DNA of 64,000 nucleotides from Treponemataceae bacterium (GCA_024402495.1 JAKSTR010000001.1:58430-122429); one strand, 5' to 3'. Counted from the first letter of the stretch, positions 42,459 to 51,679 are shown. Made by a program: numbers and translations. Notes: generated by a model from the sequence alone, not told the origin.

Positions 42459-43454
42459 ATGATTGATGCCCTGCTTTTTTCGGTGAATGCGGTTTTTCCC
42501 ATTCTTTTGATATGCGCTTTTGGTTTTTATGTGCGCAATAACGGCACCGTTAGCGACGAATTTTTGCGCAACGGCAACAAGTTCTGCTTTAATTACGCCT
42601 TTATGGCAATGATGTTTTCTAACGTCTATCAAATGCAGTCTTTTACCGAAATACGCTGGAATGTTGTGCTTTTTGCAGTTTTGGGCGTAATGGTGCTTTT
42701 TGTCATCGGGCTGCCATACGTTATTTTTTGCGTGCCCAAAGCAGAACAGAAAGGCGTAATGCATCAGGCGTTTTACCGTTCAAATTATGCCACAATCGGG
42801 CTGCCACTGGCATTCAATATTGCCGGTGCAGAAGGCTTGCAGCTCGCTTCCCTTATTTCTGCTTTTTCTGTTCCGCTTTTCAATATTCTTGGCGTAATTT
42901 CCCTTTCGGCGTTCAGCGACCAGAAGCAGGAAAAGCCCGTTCTTTTTGTCATAAAAAGCATCGTAAAAAATCCGCTTATTCAGGGTGTGGCACTGGGACT
43001 TGTATGCGTTGGCGTGCGCCCGTTTTGCCACGGCTGGACTCTTGCAAACAGCAACCTGCGTTTTATTTACAAGGCAGTTGAAAGTTTAGGTTCTATTGCG
43101 CCGTGGCTTTCACTGGTTATTTTGGGCGGGCAGTTTAAATTTTCAGCCGTAAAGAGACTTTTAAAAGAAATTACGGTCAGTGTTGTGGCGCGCTGTTTTA
43201 TGGCGCCGGTTATCGGAATGCTTCTGGTAATGTTTTTGCCTGCAAAAATCGGGTTGCCGGCGTTTAAGCCGGTTGAATGCGCAGCGCTTTTTGCGCTTTA
43301 TGCCGCGCCGGAAGCCGTAGCCAGCGTTGCAATGGCAGACCAGATGAACGCCGACAGCGAACTTGCAGGGCAAATACTGGTATGGACGGCGCTTTTTTCG
43401 GCGCTAAGCCTGTTTTTGTTCGTTGCCTTTTTCAGAAAATGCGGAATCTTTTAA
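42459..43454 (+). CDS. AEC family permease (malate/auxin-efflux type)
   Basis: The 331-residue protein has about ten membrane helices in two five-helix halves. It begins MIDALLFSVNAVFPILLICA. A polar crossover, YRSNYATIGLPLAFNIAGAE, is typical of the auxin efflux carrier/MleP family. A second half-repeat near ALYAAPEAVASVAMADQMN shows the conserved Pro/Ala crossover. The family moves organic acids or amino acids; the cargo is unknown. It is monocistronic with a predicted leaderless start. Confidence 0.9.
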   Translation: MIDALLFSVNAVFPILLICAFGFYVRNNGTVSDEFLRNGNKFCFNYAFMAMMFSNVYQMQSFTEIRWNVVLFAVLGVMVLFVIGLPYVIFCVPKAEQKGVMHQAFYRSNYATIGLPLAFNIAGAEGLQLASLISAFSVPLFNILGVISLSAFSDQKQEKPVLFVIKSIVKNPLIQGVALGLVCVGVRPFCHGWTLANSNLRFIYKAVESLGSIAPWLSLVILGGQFKFSAVKRLLKEITVSVVARCFMAPVIGMLLVMFLPAKIGLPAFKPVECAALFALYAAPEAVASVAMADQMNADSELAGQILVWTALFSALSLFLFVAFFRKCGIF

Positions 43455-43475
43455 TTTTCAGACTTTTAAAATAGC

Positions 43476-43505
43476 AAAGCCCCGGAAAAATACCGGGGCT
43501 TTTTT
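43476..43505. terminator. Bidirectional terminator
   Basis: AAAGCCCCGG (43476-43485) pairs with CCGGGGCTTT (43493-43502), followed by T's. It separates the permease gene from the convergent parB gene. Confidence 0.85.
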
Positions 43506-43518
43506 GTGCGTTCGCGGT

Positions 43519-44421
43519 TTATTCGCTTTTTATAAGAATATTATAAAGGCGGTCTAAATCGTCCCTGCTGAAATATTCAATCTGAATTGTGCCGCGCTGC
43601 AAATTGCCTTTAAGCGCAACTTTTGTACCCAGCGCATCTATAAACTGCTGTTCAATAAAAGCCAAATCCGGGTCTTTTGGTGCAGCTTTTGGTTCTTTTG
43701 CCTTCGGCGCATCGGCTTTTACAGTTCCGTTCAATTCGGCGGCATACTGTTCAGCCTCGCGCACCGTCATTCCGCTGCCTGTCATGCGCGCAAACATTAT
43801 GCGCATATCGCTGGGGCTGTTTACCGAAAGCAATGCGCGGGCGTGACCTGCGCTGATTGTACCAGCCGCCAAAGCATTCTGCATGTCTTCCGGCAGCTTT
43901 AAAAGGCGCAAGGCGTTTGCCACGGTGGAGCGGTTTTTGCCCACGCGTTTAGCCGCTTCTTCCTGCCCGATGTTTTCAAGCTGCATGATGCGCTGATACG
44001 CTTTGGCTTCTTCCATCGGGTTTAGGTTTTCGCGCTGAATGTTTTCAATTAAGGCAACTTCAAGCTTGCGCTCGTCTGTAAACTGGCGCAAAATTACCGG
44101 AACCTGCGTTAAGCCGGCAAGCTGGGCGGCGCGGGTTCGGCGTTCGCCTGCAATAATATAATAATCACCGTTGCCGGCGTCTTCTGCCAAAATAGGCTGA
44201 ATAATACCGTGAATTTTTATCGATTCTGCAAGTTCGGTTAAAGCTTCCTGCGTAAATTCGGTGCGCGGCTGAAAAGGATTTGGTTTTAAGCGGCTTATGT
44301 CAACCAAAACTTCGCTGCCGCTTACACCGGCAGCTTTCGGTTCAATGTCGTCGTCAAACCCGGTTTCAGAAAGCAGGGAATCCAGCCCCTTGCCCAATGT
44401 TCCAAACTGTTTAGCCGACAC
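43519..44421 (-). CDS. parB: Chromosome-partition protein ParB
   Basis: The ~300-residue ParB has a divergent N-terminal leader, then the ParB/Srx nuclease-like domain (DISRLKPNPFQPRTEFTQEA). The CTP-binding box GERRTRAAQLAGLTQVPV and helix-turn-helix (QEEAAKRVGKNRSTVANALR) follow, and a C-terminal dimer domain ends it. It should load at parS sites and slide as a CTP clamp. The start is most likely GTG 44421, 9 nt after AGAGG; TTG at 44427 is closer to the site. Either way it overlaps the parA end. No parS-like palindrome was noticed in this window. Confidence 0.93.
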   Translation of the reverse strand: MSAKQFGTLGKGLDSLLSETGFDDDIEPKAAGVSGSEVLVDISRLKPNPFQPRTEFTQEALTELAESIKIHGIIQPILAEDAGNGDYYIIAGERRTRAAQLAGLTQVPVILRQFTDERKLEVALIENIQRENLNPMEEAKAYQRIMQLENIGQEEAAKRVGKNRSTVANALRLLKLPEDMQNALAAGTISAGHARALLSVNSPSDMRIMFARMTGSGMTVREAEQYAAELNGTVKADAPKAKEPKAAPKDPDLAFIEQQFIDALGTKVALKGNLQRGTIQIEYFSRDDLDRLYNILIKSE

Positions 44422-45169
44422 GGTCAATTACCTCTTGTGCCAGAAGTTTGTAACTGCGTGCGCCTACACAGTCAGAATCGTACTGGCAGATTGGCACGCC
44501 ATGCGAAGGCGCTTCAGACAGGCGCACGTTGCGCGGAATAATTGTAGAAAAAACTTTGTCGGCAAAATAGGTTTTTACCTGCTGTACAACTTCCTGCGCC
44601 AAGCGTGTGCGCGAATCGTACATGGTAAAAAATATTCCGCCAATTCTAAGTGAAGGATTAATGGTTTTCTGAACGCGTTTTACGGTTTGCAGCAAAAGCG
44701 AAATACCTTCAAGGGCAAAATATTCGCACTGCATCGGTATAAGAACTTCGTCTGCCGCGGCAAGACCGTTTAAGGTCAAAATACCAAGCGACGGCGGCAA
44801 ATCGATTAAAATAAAATCATATTTTGGAACAAGTGGCAAAAGCGCTCGCTTTAAGAAAAATTCTCGTTCTTCCTGGTCTACAAGTTCAACGGCAGCTCCA
44901 GACAAATCGATTGATGCAGGAATTGCCGACAAACCCGGCACAACGGTTCGTTTTACCGCATCTTCCGCAGCAACTTTTCCGGCTAAAACGTCGTAAACAG
45001 TCGGCTTGTCCTTATCAATTCCAACCCCCGACGACATATTGCCCTGAGAGTCGAAATCTACCAGAAGAACTTTTTTGCCGGCAAGGGCAATATAAGCACC
45101 AATGTTAATTGCAGATGTAGTTTTTCCTACCCCACCTTTTTGGTTTACAAAAACACAAATTTTTCCCAT
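44411..45169 (-). CDS. parA: Chromosome-partition ATPase ParA
   Basis: The 252-residue ParA/Soj starts MGKICVFVNQKGGVGKTTSA with the deviant Walker A, then VDFDSQGNMSSGVG and ILIDLPPSLG. It lacks an N-terminal DNA-binding extension, so it is the chromosomal (type Ib-like) form. The open frame extends 25 codons upstream without a ribosome site and is not used. TATACT lies 7 nt before the ATG, so translation may be nearly leaderless. It overlaps parB by 11 bp. ParA-ParB pairs usually lie near the replication origin. Confidence 0.94.
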   Translation of the reverse strand: MGKICVFVNQKGGVGKTTSAINIGAYIALAGKKVLLVDFDSQGNMSSGVGIDKDKPTVYDVLAGKVAAEDAVKRTVVPGLSAIPASIDLSGAAVELVDQEEREFFLKRALLPLVPKYDFILIDLPPSLGILTLNGLAAADEVLIPMQCEYFALEGISLLLQTVKRVQKTINPSLRIGGIFFTMYDSRTRLAQEVVQQVKTYFADKVFSTIIPRNVRLSEAPSHGVPICQYDSDCVGARSYKLLAQEVIDRVG

Positions 45170-45303
45170 AAAACACAGTATAACAACTATTCGCCTTTGC
45201 GTATAGATTTTTTTCAGCCTGAAAATATGAAAAAACGACCGCACAGCCGGCGATGCATTTTTTTACTATTTACAAAACTTGCCCGATGTATTTTTATTGA
45301 AGA

Positions 45304-46626
45304 ATGGAAAACTTTTTAGAAGTAAAAGAAACATTTGAAAAACAAAAAGACAGTTTAGTATACGGCATCATCAGCAATCCGGCAAAAAACAGCAAATTCA
45401 ACAGAATAAAAATTAAACCCGTCATAAAAAAAGGCGAACTGCTTTTTTATACCGAAAAATTTACGCAGAAACAGGCTTTTCAGAAAAATTATAATCTGGA
45501 AGAATTTCTGGATTTTTTAAAAGAAAATATTGGAACGAACTTTAAAAACGCCGTATTTGTTTTTGCAGACGAAACTTTAACGCTGCTTACAAATAAAAAA
45601 GGCGAAACCAAAATTCTGCATAAAAAAAATGTGCCGGACACGGCGGCAAAATCTGCAAAAGTTGAAAAATCTGAAAAAAACGAACGGCTTTCTTCTATTA
45701 AACCAGAAAAAAACGGCAGAATAAAAGACGCAAATACGGGCAGCGGAAAAAATTCAAAATCGCGGTTTTTAGCCGCAGAAAACGCCAGGGCGCAAAATCT
45801 TGGGCAGAACCGAAGCAAGAATTACATTCTTCAGCCGGACGTGCCGGTGGATTTTCTGGTTCACCTTGGCGTAATGACAGAAGCCGGCAAAGTTGTGGCG
45901 CAAAAATACGATAAATTCAAGCAGATTAACCGCTTTCTGGAATTTGTAGACGACATTCTGCCGGGCATTCTGGCTTTAAAAAGCGCAACCGGCGAACCGG
46001 TGCTGAACGTGGTGGATTTTGGCTGCGGAAAATCTTATCTGACATTCGCCCTGTACCATTATCTGACAAAAATTAAAAACATAAAAACCTTTGTAACGGG
46101 CTTAGACCTTAAAGCCGAAGTTATAGAACTTTGCAACAGTCTTGCCAAAGAATTCAATTACGAAAACCTGCATTTCAGCACCGGCGACATTGCAAACTAC
46201 AGCGGAACCGGCGACATAGACCTGATGGTTTGCCTGCACGCCTGCGACACGGCAACCGACTACGCGCTGGAAAAGGCGGTAAAAACCAATGCGAAGGCAA
46301 TTCTGTGCGTGCCATGCTGCCAGCACGAAATTAACGGCAACCTGAAAAATCCTGACGTTTCGCCGCAGATGGGTCTGTTCCTGAAATACGGCATTATAAA
46401 GGAACGTTTTGCAGCCCTTGCCACCGATTTAATGCGCGCCGAGCTTTTGGAACAAGCCGGCTACGACGTGCAGATGCTTGAGTTTATAGACATGAGCCAC
46501 ACGCCAAAAAATCTGCTTATACGCGCGGTAAAAAAACAAGGCAAAAACACGAAACACAACGCTAATTCTTACATACTTTTGCGCGACGCTTTGGGCACAG
46601 CCCCAACACTGGAGAAGCTTTTATGA
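45304..46626 (+). CDS. SAM-dependent methyltransferase (Methyltransf_32-like)
   Basis: The 440-residue protein has an N-terminal ~190-residue region with a basic, low-complexity middle (KSEKNERLSSIKPEKNGRIK). A class I methyltransferase domain follows, with VDFGCGKSYLTFALYHYL (G240-C241-G242), then LMVCLHACDTATDYAL and CVPCCQHEI. The CVPCCQHE motif is typical of the Methyltransf_32 family, seen in tRNA/rRNA and ribosomal modification enzymes; the target is unknown. It overlaps the next gene by 4 bp (ATGA). It is divergent from parA. Confidence 0.88.
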   Translation: MENFLEVKETFEKQKDSLVYGIISNPAKNSKFNRIKIKPVIKKGELLFYTEKFTQKQAFQKNYNLEEFLDFLKENIGTNFKNAVFVFADETLTLLTNKKGETKILHKKNVPDTAAKSAKVEKSEKNERLSSIKPEKNGRIKDANTGSGKNSKSRFLAAENARAQNLGQNRSKNYILQPDVPVDFLVHLGVMTEAGKVVAQKYDKFKQINRFLEFVDDILPGILALKSATGEPVLNVVDFGCGKSYLTFALYHYLTKIKNIKTFVTGLDLKAEVIELCNSLAKEFNYENLHFSTGDIANYSGTGDIDLMVCLHACDTATDYALEKAVKTNAKAILCVPCCQHEINGNLKNPDVSPQMGLFLKYGIIKERFAALATDLMRAELLEQAGYDVQMLEFIDMSHTPKNLLIRAVKKQGKNTKHNANSYILLRDALGTAPTLEKLL

Positions 46627-47447
46627 AAAAATACGACGTAAAAATTATTGCACTGGATCTGGACGACACTTTGCTGAAAAGCGATTTGACGATTGGCGAT
46701 TTTACGGTTGAAGCTTTGCAAAAAGCGGCAAAAGCCGGAATTTATATCGTTTTGTGCAGCGGGCGCACCGAAGACGCGATTTTGCCCTATGTGCGCCGCC
46801 TTGACATTGCAGGAATGCAAACCGGGCGCTATATAATTGCCCAGAACGGCGCCACAATTTACGACATGCACCGGCGCGAAGTGATTTACAGCCGCACTGT
46901 AGAACCAGATGTTCTAACGGAAGCTTATCACGCGGCAAAGGCGAAGGGCTTGAGCAGCGAAGTTTATACGCCTTCTACCATTTATGCGCCCCACGACAAC
47001 GAATGGGTGCGCCTTGATACCGAATTAAGCGGATTAAAGCTGGGCATTGTAGAAGATTACGAAAACTTTTTGCAGAAAGGTTTTCCCAAAATGGTAATTC
47101 CGGGCAAACCGGAAGAACTTTTGATTTTGCAGGACGAATTAAAGGCACATTTTGGCGAACGGGCGGTAATTTTTACCAGCAAGCCGTATTTTCTGGAAGT
47201 TCTGCCTGCAAACTGCGGCAAAGGCGAAGCCCTGAAATATCTGGCAGAAGAAGTTTTGAAGATTGAACAGGGCAAAACCATGGCTTTTGGCGACAGCATG
47301 AACGATGAATCGATGATAAAATATGCCGCCCACAGCACTGCAATGCTAAACGGGCTGGAATACATTAAGCAGATTGCCGCCCACGTTACCCAGTTCACCA
47401 ATGACCAGGACGGCGTAGGCAGATTTGTAGCGGAATATGTGGTGTAA
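46623..47447 (+). CDS. Cof-type HAD phosphatase
   Basis: The 274-residue HAD-superfamily protein has motif I D12-L-D14 (ALDLDDTLL), motif II Ser in VLCSGRTEDAI, a lysine near 170-200, and GDSMNDESMI as motif IV. It includes the C2B cap of the Cof/YidA group, which removes phosphate from sugar phosphates, FMN or pyridoxal phosphate. ATGA overlap with the methyltransferase gene points to one operon. The substrate is unknown. Confidence 0.92.
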   Translation: MKKYDVKIIALDLDDTLLKSDLTIGDFTVEALQKAAKAGIYIVLCSGRTEDAILPYVRRLDIAGMQTGRYIIAQNGATIYDMHRREVIYSRTVEPDVLTEAYHAAKAKGLSSEVYTPSTIYAPHDNEWVRLDTELSGLKLGIVEDYENFLQKGFPKMVIPGKPEELLILQDELKAHFGERAVIFTSKPYFLEVLPANCGKGEALKYLAEEVLKIEQGKTMAFGDSMNDESMIKYAAHSTAMLNGLEYIKQIAAHVTQFTNDQDGVGRFVAEYVV

Positions 47448-47526
47448 GCGCAGTTTGGCGGCAGCGTTTTTGCAGGCTGAAAGAACTGTAAAAAACGAAA
47501 ACCTTAAACTTTTTCGTTTATATAAA

Positions 47527-47556
47527 TTGACTTGAAAGGCGGTTGTCTGTTATAAT
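47527..47556 (+). promoter_or_regulatory. Promoter of tRNA gene
   Basis: TTGACT (47527-47532), 18 bp, TATAAT (47551-47556), 25 bp before the tRNA. Confidence 0.7.
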
Positions 47557-47580
47557 TGCGTCACTTCGTTTTAGAAGTTT

Positions 47581-47653
47581 GGGATATTAGCTCAGCGGTT
47601 AGAGCAGAGGACTCATAATCCTTTGGTCCCCGGTTCAAATCCAGGATGTCCCA
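47581..47653 (+). tRNA. tRNA with CAT anticodon, probably tRNA-Ile2 (lysidine)
   Basis: A 73-nt cloverleaf, GGGATAT ... ATGTCCC with discriminator A. The loop CTCATAA gives CAT. The stem-loop GACTCATAATC and TTGGTC variable region resemble E. coli tRNA-Ile2 more than elongator Met, so C34 is probably changed to lysidine by TilS. One C-A mismatch is present in the T stem. Confidence 0.85.
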
Positions 47654-47654
47654 A

Positions 47655-47685
47655 AAAACGCTCTGTTTTACAGAGCGTTTTTTTT
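47655..47685 (+). terminator. Terminator of the tRNA gene
   Basis: AAAACGCTCTG-TTTTA-CAGAGCGTTTT followed by T's. Confidence 0.85.
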
Positions 47686-47820
47686 ATGCCCGGATGTATT
47701 TTACCTTTCTTTTATTTGCCCTCTCAGCAAGCCCGGTCGGTTTCGCCTTGCACATACAGACTGAAATTTCCAGACACATACATTTACCCAGAATAATAAA
47801 CGCTCCCTATATTTTTTCAT

Positions 47821-47858
47821 GCAGACCGAATATCGATTTTTTTTGATATTTGGTCTGC
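47821..47858. promoter_or_regulatory. Long hairpin upstream of TRAP operon
   Basis: GCAGACCGAATATC (47821-47834) and GATATTTGGTCTGC (47845-47858) pair over 14 bp with one G-T. No T-run follows on the + strand. It lies in a 321-bp gene-free gap, about 100 bp before the dctP promoter, and could be a regulator site. Nothing else is seen in that gap. Confidence 0.4.
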
Positions 47859-47958
47859 GAACACATTTCTTTTTTACAGCTTTTTTCAAGACCGGCTTTC
47901 GGGCTGTGTAAATTCATTTTGCCTGCAAAAAAAATTGAATTTTCAAAATAGAATTTCT

Positions 47959-47988
47959 TTGACAACTAACATATTTGCATACTAGAAT
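47959..47988 (+). promoter_or_regulatory. Promoter of dctP-dctQ-dctM
   Basis: A consensus TTGACA (47959-47964), 18 bp, TAGAAT (47983-47988), then GGAGG and the ATG at 48005. Confidence 0.7.
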
Positions 47989-48004
47989 AATAGCTGGAGG
48001 AAAG

Positions 48005-49009
48005 ATGAAAAAAAGATTACTTGTATTAACAGTATTAGCTTTATCATGTGGATTTTTGTTCACATCGTGCAACAAAAAGTCAGACGCAGCTTCAGCTGCA
48101 AAAATTCCGGTAACATTTGCCGGTACGGAAGCAGCTACAACAGGTCAGAGCCGAATGATGCAGGCTGTTGCCGACAGACTCAATGAAACAGGACGTTTCA
48201 ATGCGACTGTTCAGGTAGCAGGTGCCCTTTCCGGTGATACAGACGCACTTGTAACTCAGGCTAAGCTTGGTATTTCACTTGTTGTTCCAAGTGACCCGGG
48301 ACGCCTTGCAAGCCAGTTTAAGATTCCAGACCTTAACATTCTTATGGCTCCTTACATCCTTACAGATCCAGCGGCACTTAAGAAACTGCCAGACACAAAG
48401 CTTTTCAAAGAATGGCAGGCAGAACTAGAAAAACAAGGAATTGTTTACATTACAAATATGTACAACGGCTTCAGATGTTTTTACACAACAACACCGGTAA
48501 ACAGCGTTGCAGACCTTTCTGGTCTCAGAATCCGCGGTTTTGGTAACGCAATCGGAAACAACCTTGCAAAATATCTTGGATTTGCCAACATCGGTATTTC
48601 ATGGGGCGAAGTTTTCCCTGGAATCCAGTCAAAAACACTTGACGGCTGCGAAGTTCAGGTTGCTACAGCAGACGGTGCTCGTCTTTACGAAGTTGCAAAA
48701 TACCTTGCAATGACAAAGCACTACATGCTTCAGTCTGCATTTGTTTGTTCTTCAACCTTCTACAACAGCATGTCAGAATCAGACAGAGCTCTCTTTACAA
48801 AAATCATGAGGGAAGCTGCCGTTGAATACGGTGCAATCATCGAATCTGAAGAATCAAAATACTATGACAACATGAGAAACAACGGTGTAACAATCGCTGA
48901 TGTTGACATTGCCGAATTCCAGAAAGCGGTTGACGGACTTTACCAAAACAACGACCTTGGATTCTCTGCAGGACTCAAAGACCGTTTGTTCAAAGAACTT
49001 GCCGAATAG
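48005..49009 (+). CDS. TRAP transporter substrate-binding lipoprotein (DctP family)
   Basis: From ATG 48005, after GGAGG, the product is 334 residues. A lipoprotein signal ends at C22 (LFTSC). The DctP fold is shown by GRLASQFKIPDLNILMAPYI, then NGFRCFYTTTPVNSVADLSG, and LRIRGFGNAIGNNLAKYLG with the arginine that usually grips a carboxylate. It hands an organic acid to DctQM using an ion gradient. A hairpin directly after it should keep its mRNA more abundant. Codons are more A/T-rich than neighbours, a sign of strong expression or transfer. Confidence 0.94.
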   Translation: MKKRLLVLTVLALSCGFLFTSCNKKSDAASAAKIPVTFAGTEAATTGQSRMMQAVADRLNETGRFNATVQVAGALSGDTDALVTQAKLGISLVVPSDPGRLASQFKIPDLNILMAPYILTDPAALKKLPDTKLFKEWQAELEKQGIVYITNMYNGFRCFYTTTPVNSVADLSGLRIRGFGNAIGNNLAKYLGFANIGISWGEVFPGIQSKTLDGCEVQVATADGARLYEVAKYLAMTKHYMLQSAFVCSSTFYNSMSESDRALFTKIMREAAVEYGAIIESEESKYYDNMRNNGVTIADVDIAEFQKAVDGLYQNNDLGFSAGLKDRLFKELAE

Positions 49010-49034
49010 TTTCAGCTGAATAATTAAATCTTAC

Positions 49035-49072
49035 AGACCTGCAGTAAATCATTTAGTGCAGGTCTTTTTTTT
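49035..49072 (+). terminator. Hairpin after dctP (partial terminator)
   Basis: AGACCTGCA (49035-49043) pairs with TGCAGGTCT (49057-49065), with further TAAA/TTTA pairing, then T7. It lies inside the operon and probably attenuates dctQM. Confidence 0.8.
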
Positions 49073-49099
49073 GATAATTATCTTAAAAAAGGAGGATAT

Positions 49100-49591
49100 A
49101 TGAAAAAGATTTATGCATATTTTTGCAAGGCAGAAACAGCATTTTGTTTCGCAGGATTCATTCTTCTTGTAATCCTTGTTTTCGCTTCTGCAATTTTGAG
49201 ATTTCTTAGAATTTCCATGTCATGGAACATTGACCTTGCCATGCTTCTTCTTGCATGGACGGCATTTCTTGGTGCCGACATTGCATGGAGAAACGGACAG
49301 CTTATTGGAATTGATATAGTAACACGATTTTTTCCAAAAAAAATTCAGAAAATTATTTTAATTCTTGTTTACGCTATTATTTTAGCAACAACTATCATTA
49401 TTTGTATTTACGGAGCAAGACTTGTTTGGGTTGAAAGATTAAGAACTTATCAGTCAATGCCAATTCCATACTCTTTAGTAAGTTTAAGTCTGGTTGTATC
49501 CACTTTCTCAATGTCAATTTCCACAGTTGTAAAAATTAAAGATTGCATCGTTCACTTTAATGATATTGAAAAAAATGTGGAGGCAGTATGA
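49100..49591 (+). CDS. TRAP transporter small permease (DctQ)
   Basis: The 163-residue protein has four membrane helices; WNIDLAMLLLAWTAFLGADIA and the charged WRNGQLIGIDIV loop are DctQ features. GGAGG precedes the ATG. It overlaps dctM by ATGA. It forms the complex with DctM that takes substrate from DctP. Confidence 0.93.
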   Translation: MKKIYAYFCKAETAFCFAGFILLVILVFASAILRFLRISMSWNIDLAMLLLAWTAFLGADIAWRNGQLIGIDIVTRFFPKKIQKIILILVYAIILATTIIICIYGARLVWVERLRTYQSMPIPYSLVSLSLVVSTFSMSISTVVKIKDCIVHFNDIEKNVEAV

Positions 49592-50883
49592 GTCTTCTTT
49601 TAATTTGTTTTGTTCTGTTTCTTGCTTTAGGAATGCCAATTGCCTTTGTTATTGGCATTGCAGGTTTTGCATATTTTTTAAGCCAGCCGATTCTTCCATT
49701 TGAAGCCGGTGTTCAGATGATTGTACTTCAGAGCCAGTCTTTTGCATTCCTTGCTGTTCCTTTCTTTATTTTTGCCGGAAACCTTATGAATGTTTCTGGA
49801 ATTACAGACCAGCTTTTAAGCCTTGCCCGCCTTTTAACCCGCAGAATGTACGGTGGTACAGCTCAGATTTCGGTTGTAATGTCTACATTAATGGGCGGCG
49901 TTTCAGGTTCTGCAACAGCTGATGCTGCAATGGAAACACGAATTCTTGGTCCGGAAATGATGAAACGCGGCTACACAAAAGGATACATTTGTTCGGTAAA
50001 CTGTCTTACCGCCCTTATTACAGCCACAATTCCGCCAAGTCTTGGTTTGATTATTTTTGGCTTTGTTGGTGAAGTTTCAATTGGACGCCTTTTTGCAGCA
50101 GGTATTGTACCCGGTATTTTAATGATGGCATTCCTTATGGGTACAACATCTATTACAAGCCGTATCCGTAAGTTTGATCCGCCGAACGCAGATGCCCCAA
50201 AACTTACATTCAAAGAACTTATCGACAATTTGAAAGTTTCTATCTGGGCGCTGTTCTTCCCGATTATTCTTATTGTGGGAATCAGATTCGGTCTGTTTAC
50301 ACCTTCAGAATCTGGTGCTTTTGCGGTTGTTTACGCTCTTGTTGTTGGTAAGTTTGTTTACAAAAAGCTTACATGGGAAAATTTCAAGGAAGCACTTATT
50401 ACAACATTAAAAGATAATGGTGCAATTATGCTTATTATTGCAATGTCTGGACCTTTCAGCTATGCAATTACATGGGTAAAACTTCCGGCAGCATTAAGTT
50501 CATTCATCTTTGGAATTACAGAAAATCCGCAGATTTTGACTCTTATCATGCTGGGATTCCTTTTCCTTACAGGTATGTTTGTTGACAGTAATGTAAACTT
50601 CCTTCTCCTTACGCCTATTTTCCTTCCGATGGTAACAAGCGTAGGAATGGATCCTGTTCACTTTGGCGTTTTAATGGCGACAATCGTAACACTCGGCGTT
50701 ATGACTCCGCCAATCGGTTCGGCGCTTTATACGGTATGCGGCATTATAAAATGTCCGCCAGAAGAATACACAAAAGAAAGTTTACCTTTCCTGATTGCCA
50801 TTCTTATTGAACTTGCAATTCTTGTATTCTGTCCAAAACTCGTTCTGTTTATTCCAAACCTTATCTTTGGCGTAGCAGGCTAA
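49588..50883 (+). CDS. TRAP transporter large permease (DctM)
   Basis: The 431-residue DctM has twelve or so helices, including FAFLAVPFFIFAGNLMNVSG, then MGGVSGSATADAAMETRIL and TATIPPSLGLIIFGF, all family motifs. It is the ion-driven transmembrane part of the importer. Termination is by the hairpin at 50987-51035. Cargo is unknown; a carboxylate is likely. Confidence 0.95.
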   Translation: MSLLLICFVLFLALGMPIAFVIGIAGFAYFLSQPILPFEAGVQMIVLQSQSFAFLAVPFFIFAGNLMNVSGITDQLLSLARLLTRRMYGGTAQISVVMSTLMGGVSGSATADAAMETRILGPEMMKRGYTKGYICSVNCLTALITATIPPSLGLIIFGFVGEVSIGRLFAAGIVPGILMMAFLMGTTSITSRIRKFDPPNADAPKLTFKELIDNLKVSIWALFFPIILIVGIRFGLFTPSESGAFAVVYALVVGKFVYKKLTWENFKEALITTLKDNGAIMLIIAMSGPFSYAITWVKLPAALSSFIFGITENPQILTLIMLGFLFLTGMFVDSNVNFLLLTPIFLPMVTSVGMDPVHFGVLMATIVTLGVMTPPIGSALYTVCGIIKCPPEEYTKESLPFLIAILIELAILVFCPKLVLFIPNLIFGVAG

Positions 50884-50894
50884 TGCAAAAAAAA

Positions 50895-50925
50895 GGCACG
50901 CAGAAACTAAAAGCTTACGCGTGCC
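50895..50925 (-). terminator. Terminator of the epimerase-like gene
   Basis: GGCACGC (50895-50901) pairs with GCGTGCC (50919-50925); on the - strand eight T's follow. It interlocks with the opposite terminator at 50987. Confidence 0.7.
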
Positions 50926-50986
50926 GTGTTTATGATTTGCGCTAAACCATAGACAAAAACACCCCTAAATTAAACTGCTGTTTGTT

Positions 50987-51035
50987 TACCCCTTTTACTT
51001 TCTTTCTATCGAACAAAAGTAAAAGGGGTATTTTT
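50987..51035 (+). terminator. Terminator of dctP-dctQ-dctM
   Basis: TACCCCTTTTACTTT (50987-51001) pairs with AAAGTAAAAGGGGTA (51016-51030), then T5 on the + strand. Confidence 0.8.
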
Positions 51036-51103
51036 ATGCACTGTTCTTATGCGTACATATCGCCGTTTAATTTCAGGGGTATTTTCAGAACTGAATGGAA
51101 AAA

Positions 51104-51679
51104 TCAGTTCATTCCTAAAATCTTTTTAAGGTCTTTAAGCGCAGGGGCTTTTGAATCTTTTTCAGAAATTTGATTAAGGTTGCTGGTATCAATGGCAATT
51201 GGCCATTCTATGCCAAGTTCCGGATCCAGCGGACAAAGTGCCGTGCCCGGCATTCCCGGCGCCCATTCGTTGTCAAAAAAATACAAATATTCCGTATCTT
51301 CCAGCGCCTGAAAACCGTTGCATACGCCCTGCGGAACAAAAACCTGAACGCCGGGTGTTATGTGTACTGTTTGAACTGCGCCAAAAGTCTTGCTGTCTGG
51401 TCTTGTATCAACATACGCGCCAAAAACAGAACCGTAAGCAACAGTAACCAGCTTTGACATTGCCTCGCCGTGCAGACCGCGAACAGCGCCCTTTTTGGTT
51501 CTGGTCAAATTAATCTGCTTCCAGCCTGCTACCGATGCCGATAAAACTTCGCCGTATACGCTTCCGCGAAACAGTTCGCGCACAGTTCCACGGTCGTCAG
51601 TTATCATTTTTGCGCTAATAATTTTTAAGCCTTCAATTTTAGAATCTTTGGCTTCAAAAGGCTCAATATTCAAACTCAT
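51104..51679 (-). CDS. dTDP-4-dehydrorhamnose 3,5-epimerase-like cupin
   Basis: From ATG 51679 (GGAG 7 nt upstream) the product is 191 residues; the open frame extends further without a site. It matches the RmlC fold: DDRGTVRELFRGSVYGEV, then LTRTKKGAVRGLHGEAMSKL, VYVDTRPDSKTFG-like strand, and VFVPQGVCNGFQALEDTEYL. The second catalytic His region is weaker than in true RmlC (LHGE rather than LHYQ), so a related epimerase or sugar-nucleotide isomerase is possible. No rhamnose genes are adjacent. Confidence 0.82.
   Translation of the reverse strand: MSLNIEPFEAKDSKIEGLKIISAKMITDDRGTVRELFRGSVYGEVLSASVAGWKQINLTRTKKGAVRGLHGEAMSKLVTVAYGSVFGAYVDTRPDSKTFGAVQTVHITPGVQVFVPQGVCNGFQALEDTEYLYFFDNEWAPGMPGTALCPLDPELGIEWPIAIDTSNLNQISEKDSKAPALKDLKKILGMN

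Noticed and set aside
43519..45303. parS site near parA-parB
   Set aside because: I looked for a GTTTCACGTGAAAC-like palindrome in and around the operon and saw none; parS may lie outside the window.
50982..51173. 63-codon + strand frame
   Set aside because: It is built from a terminator hairpin and the antisense of the epimerase-like gene, with no ribosome site.
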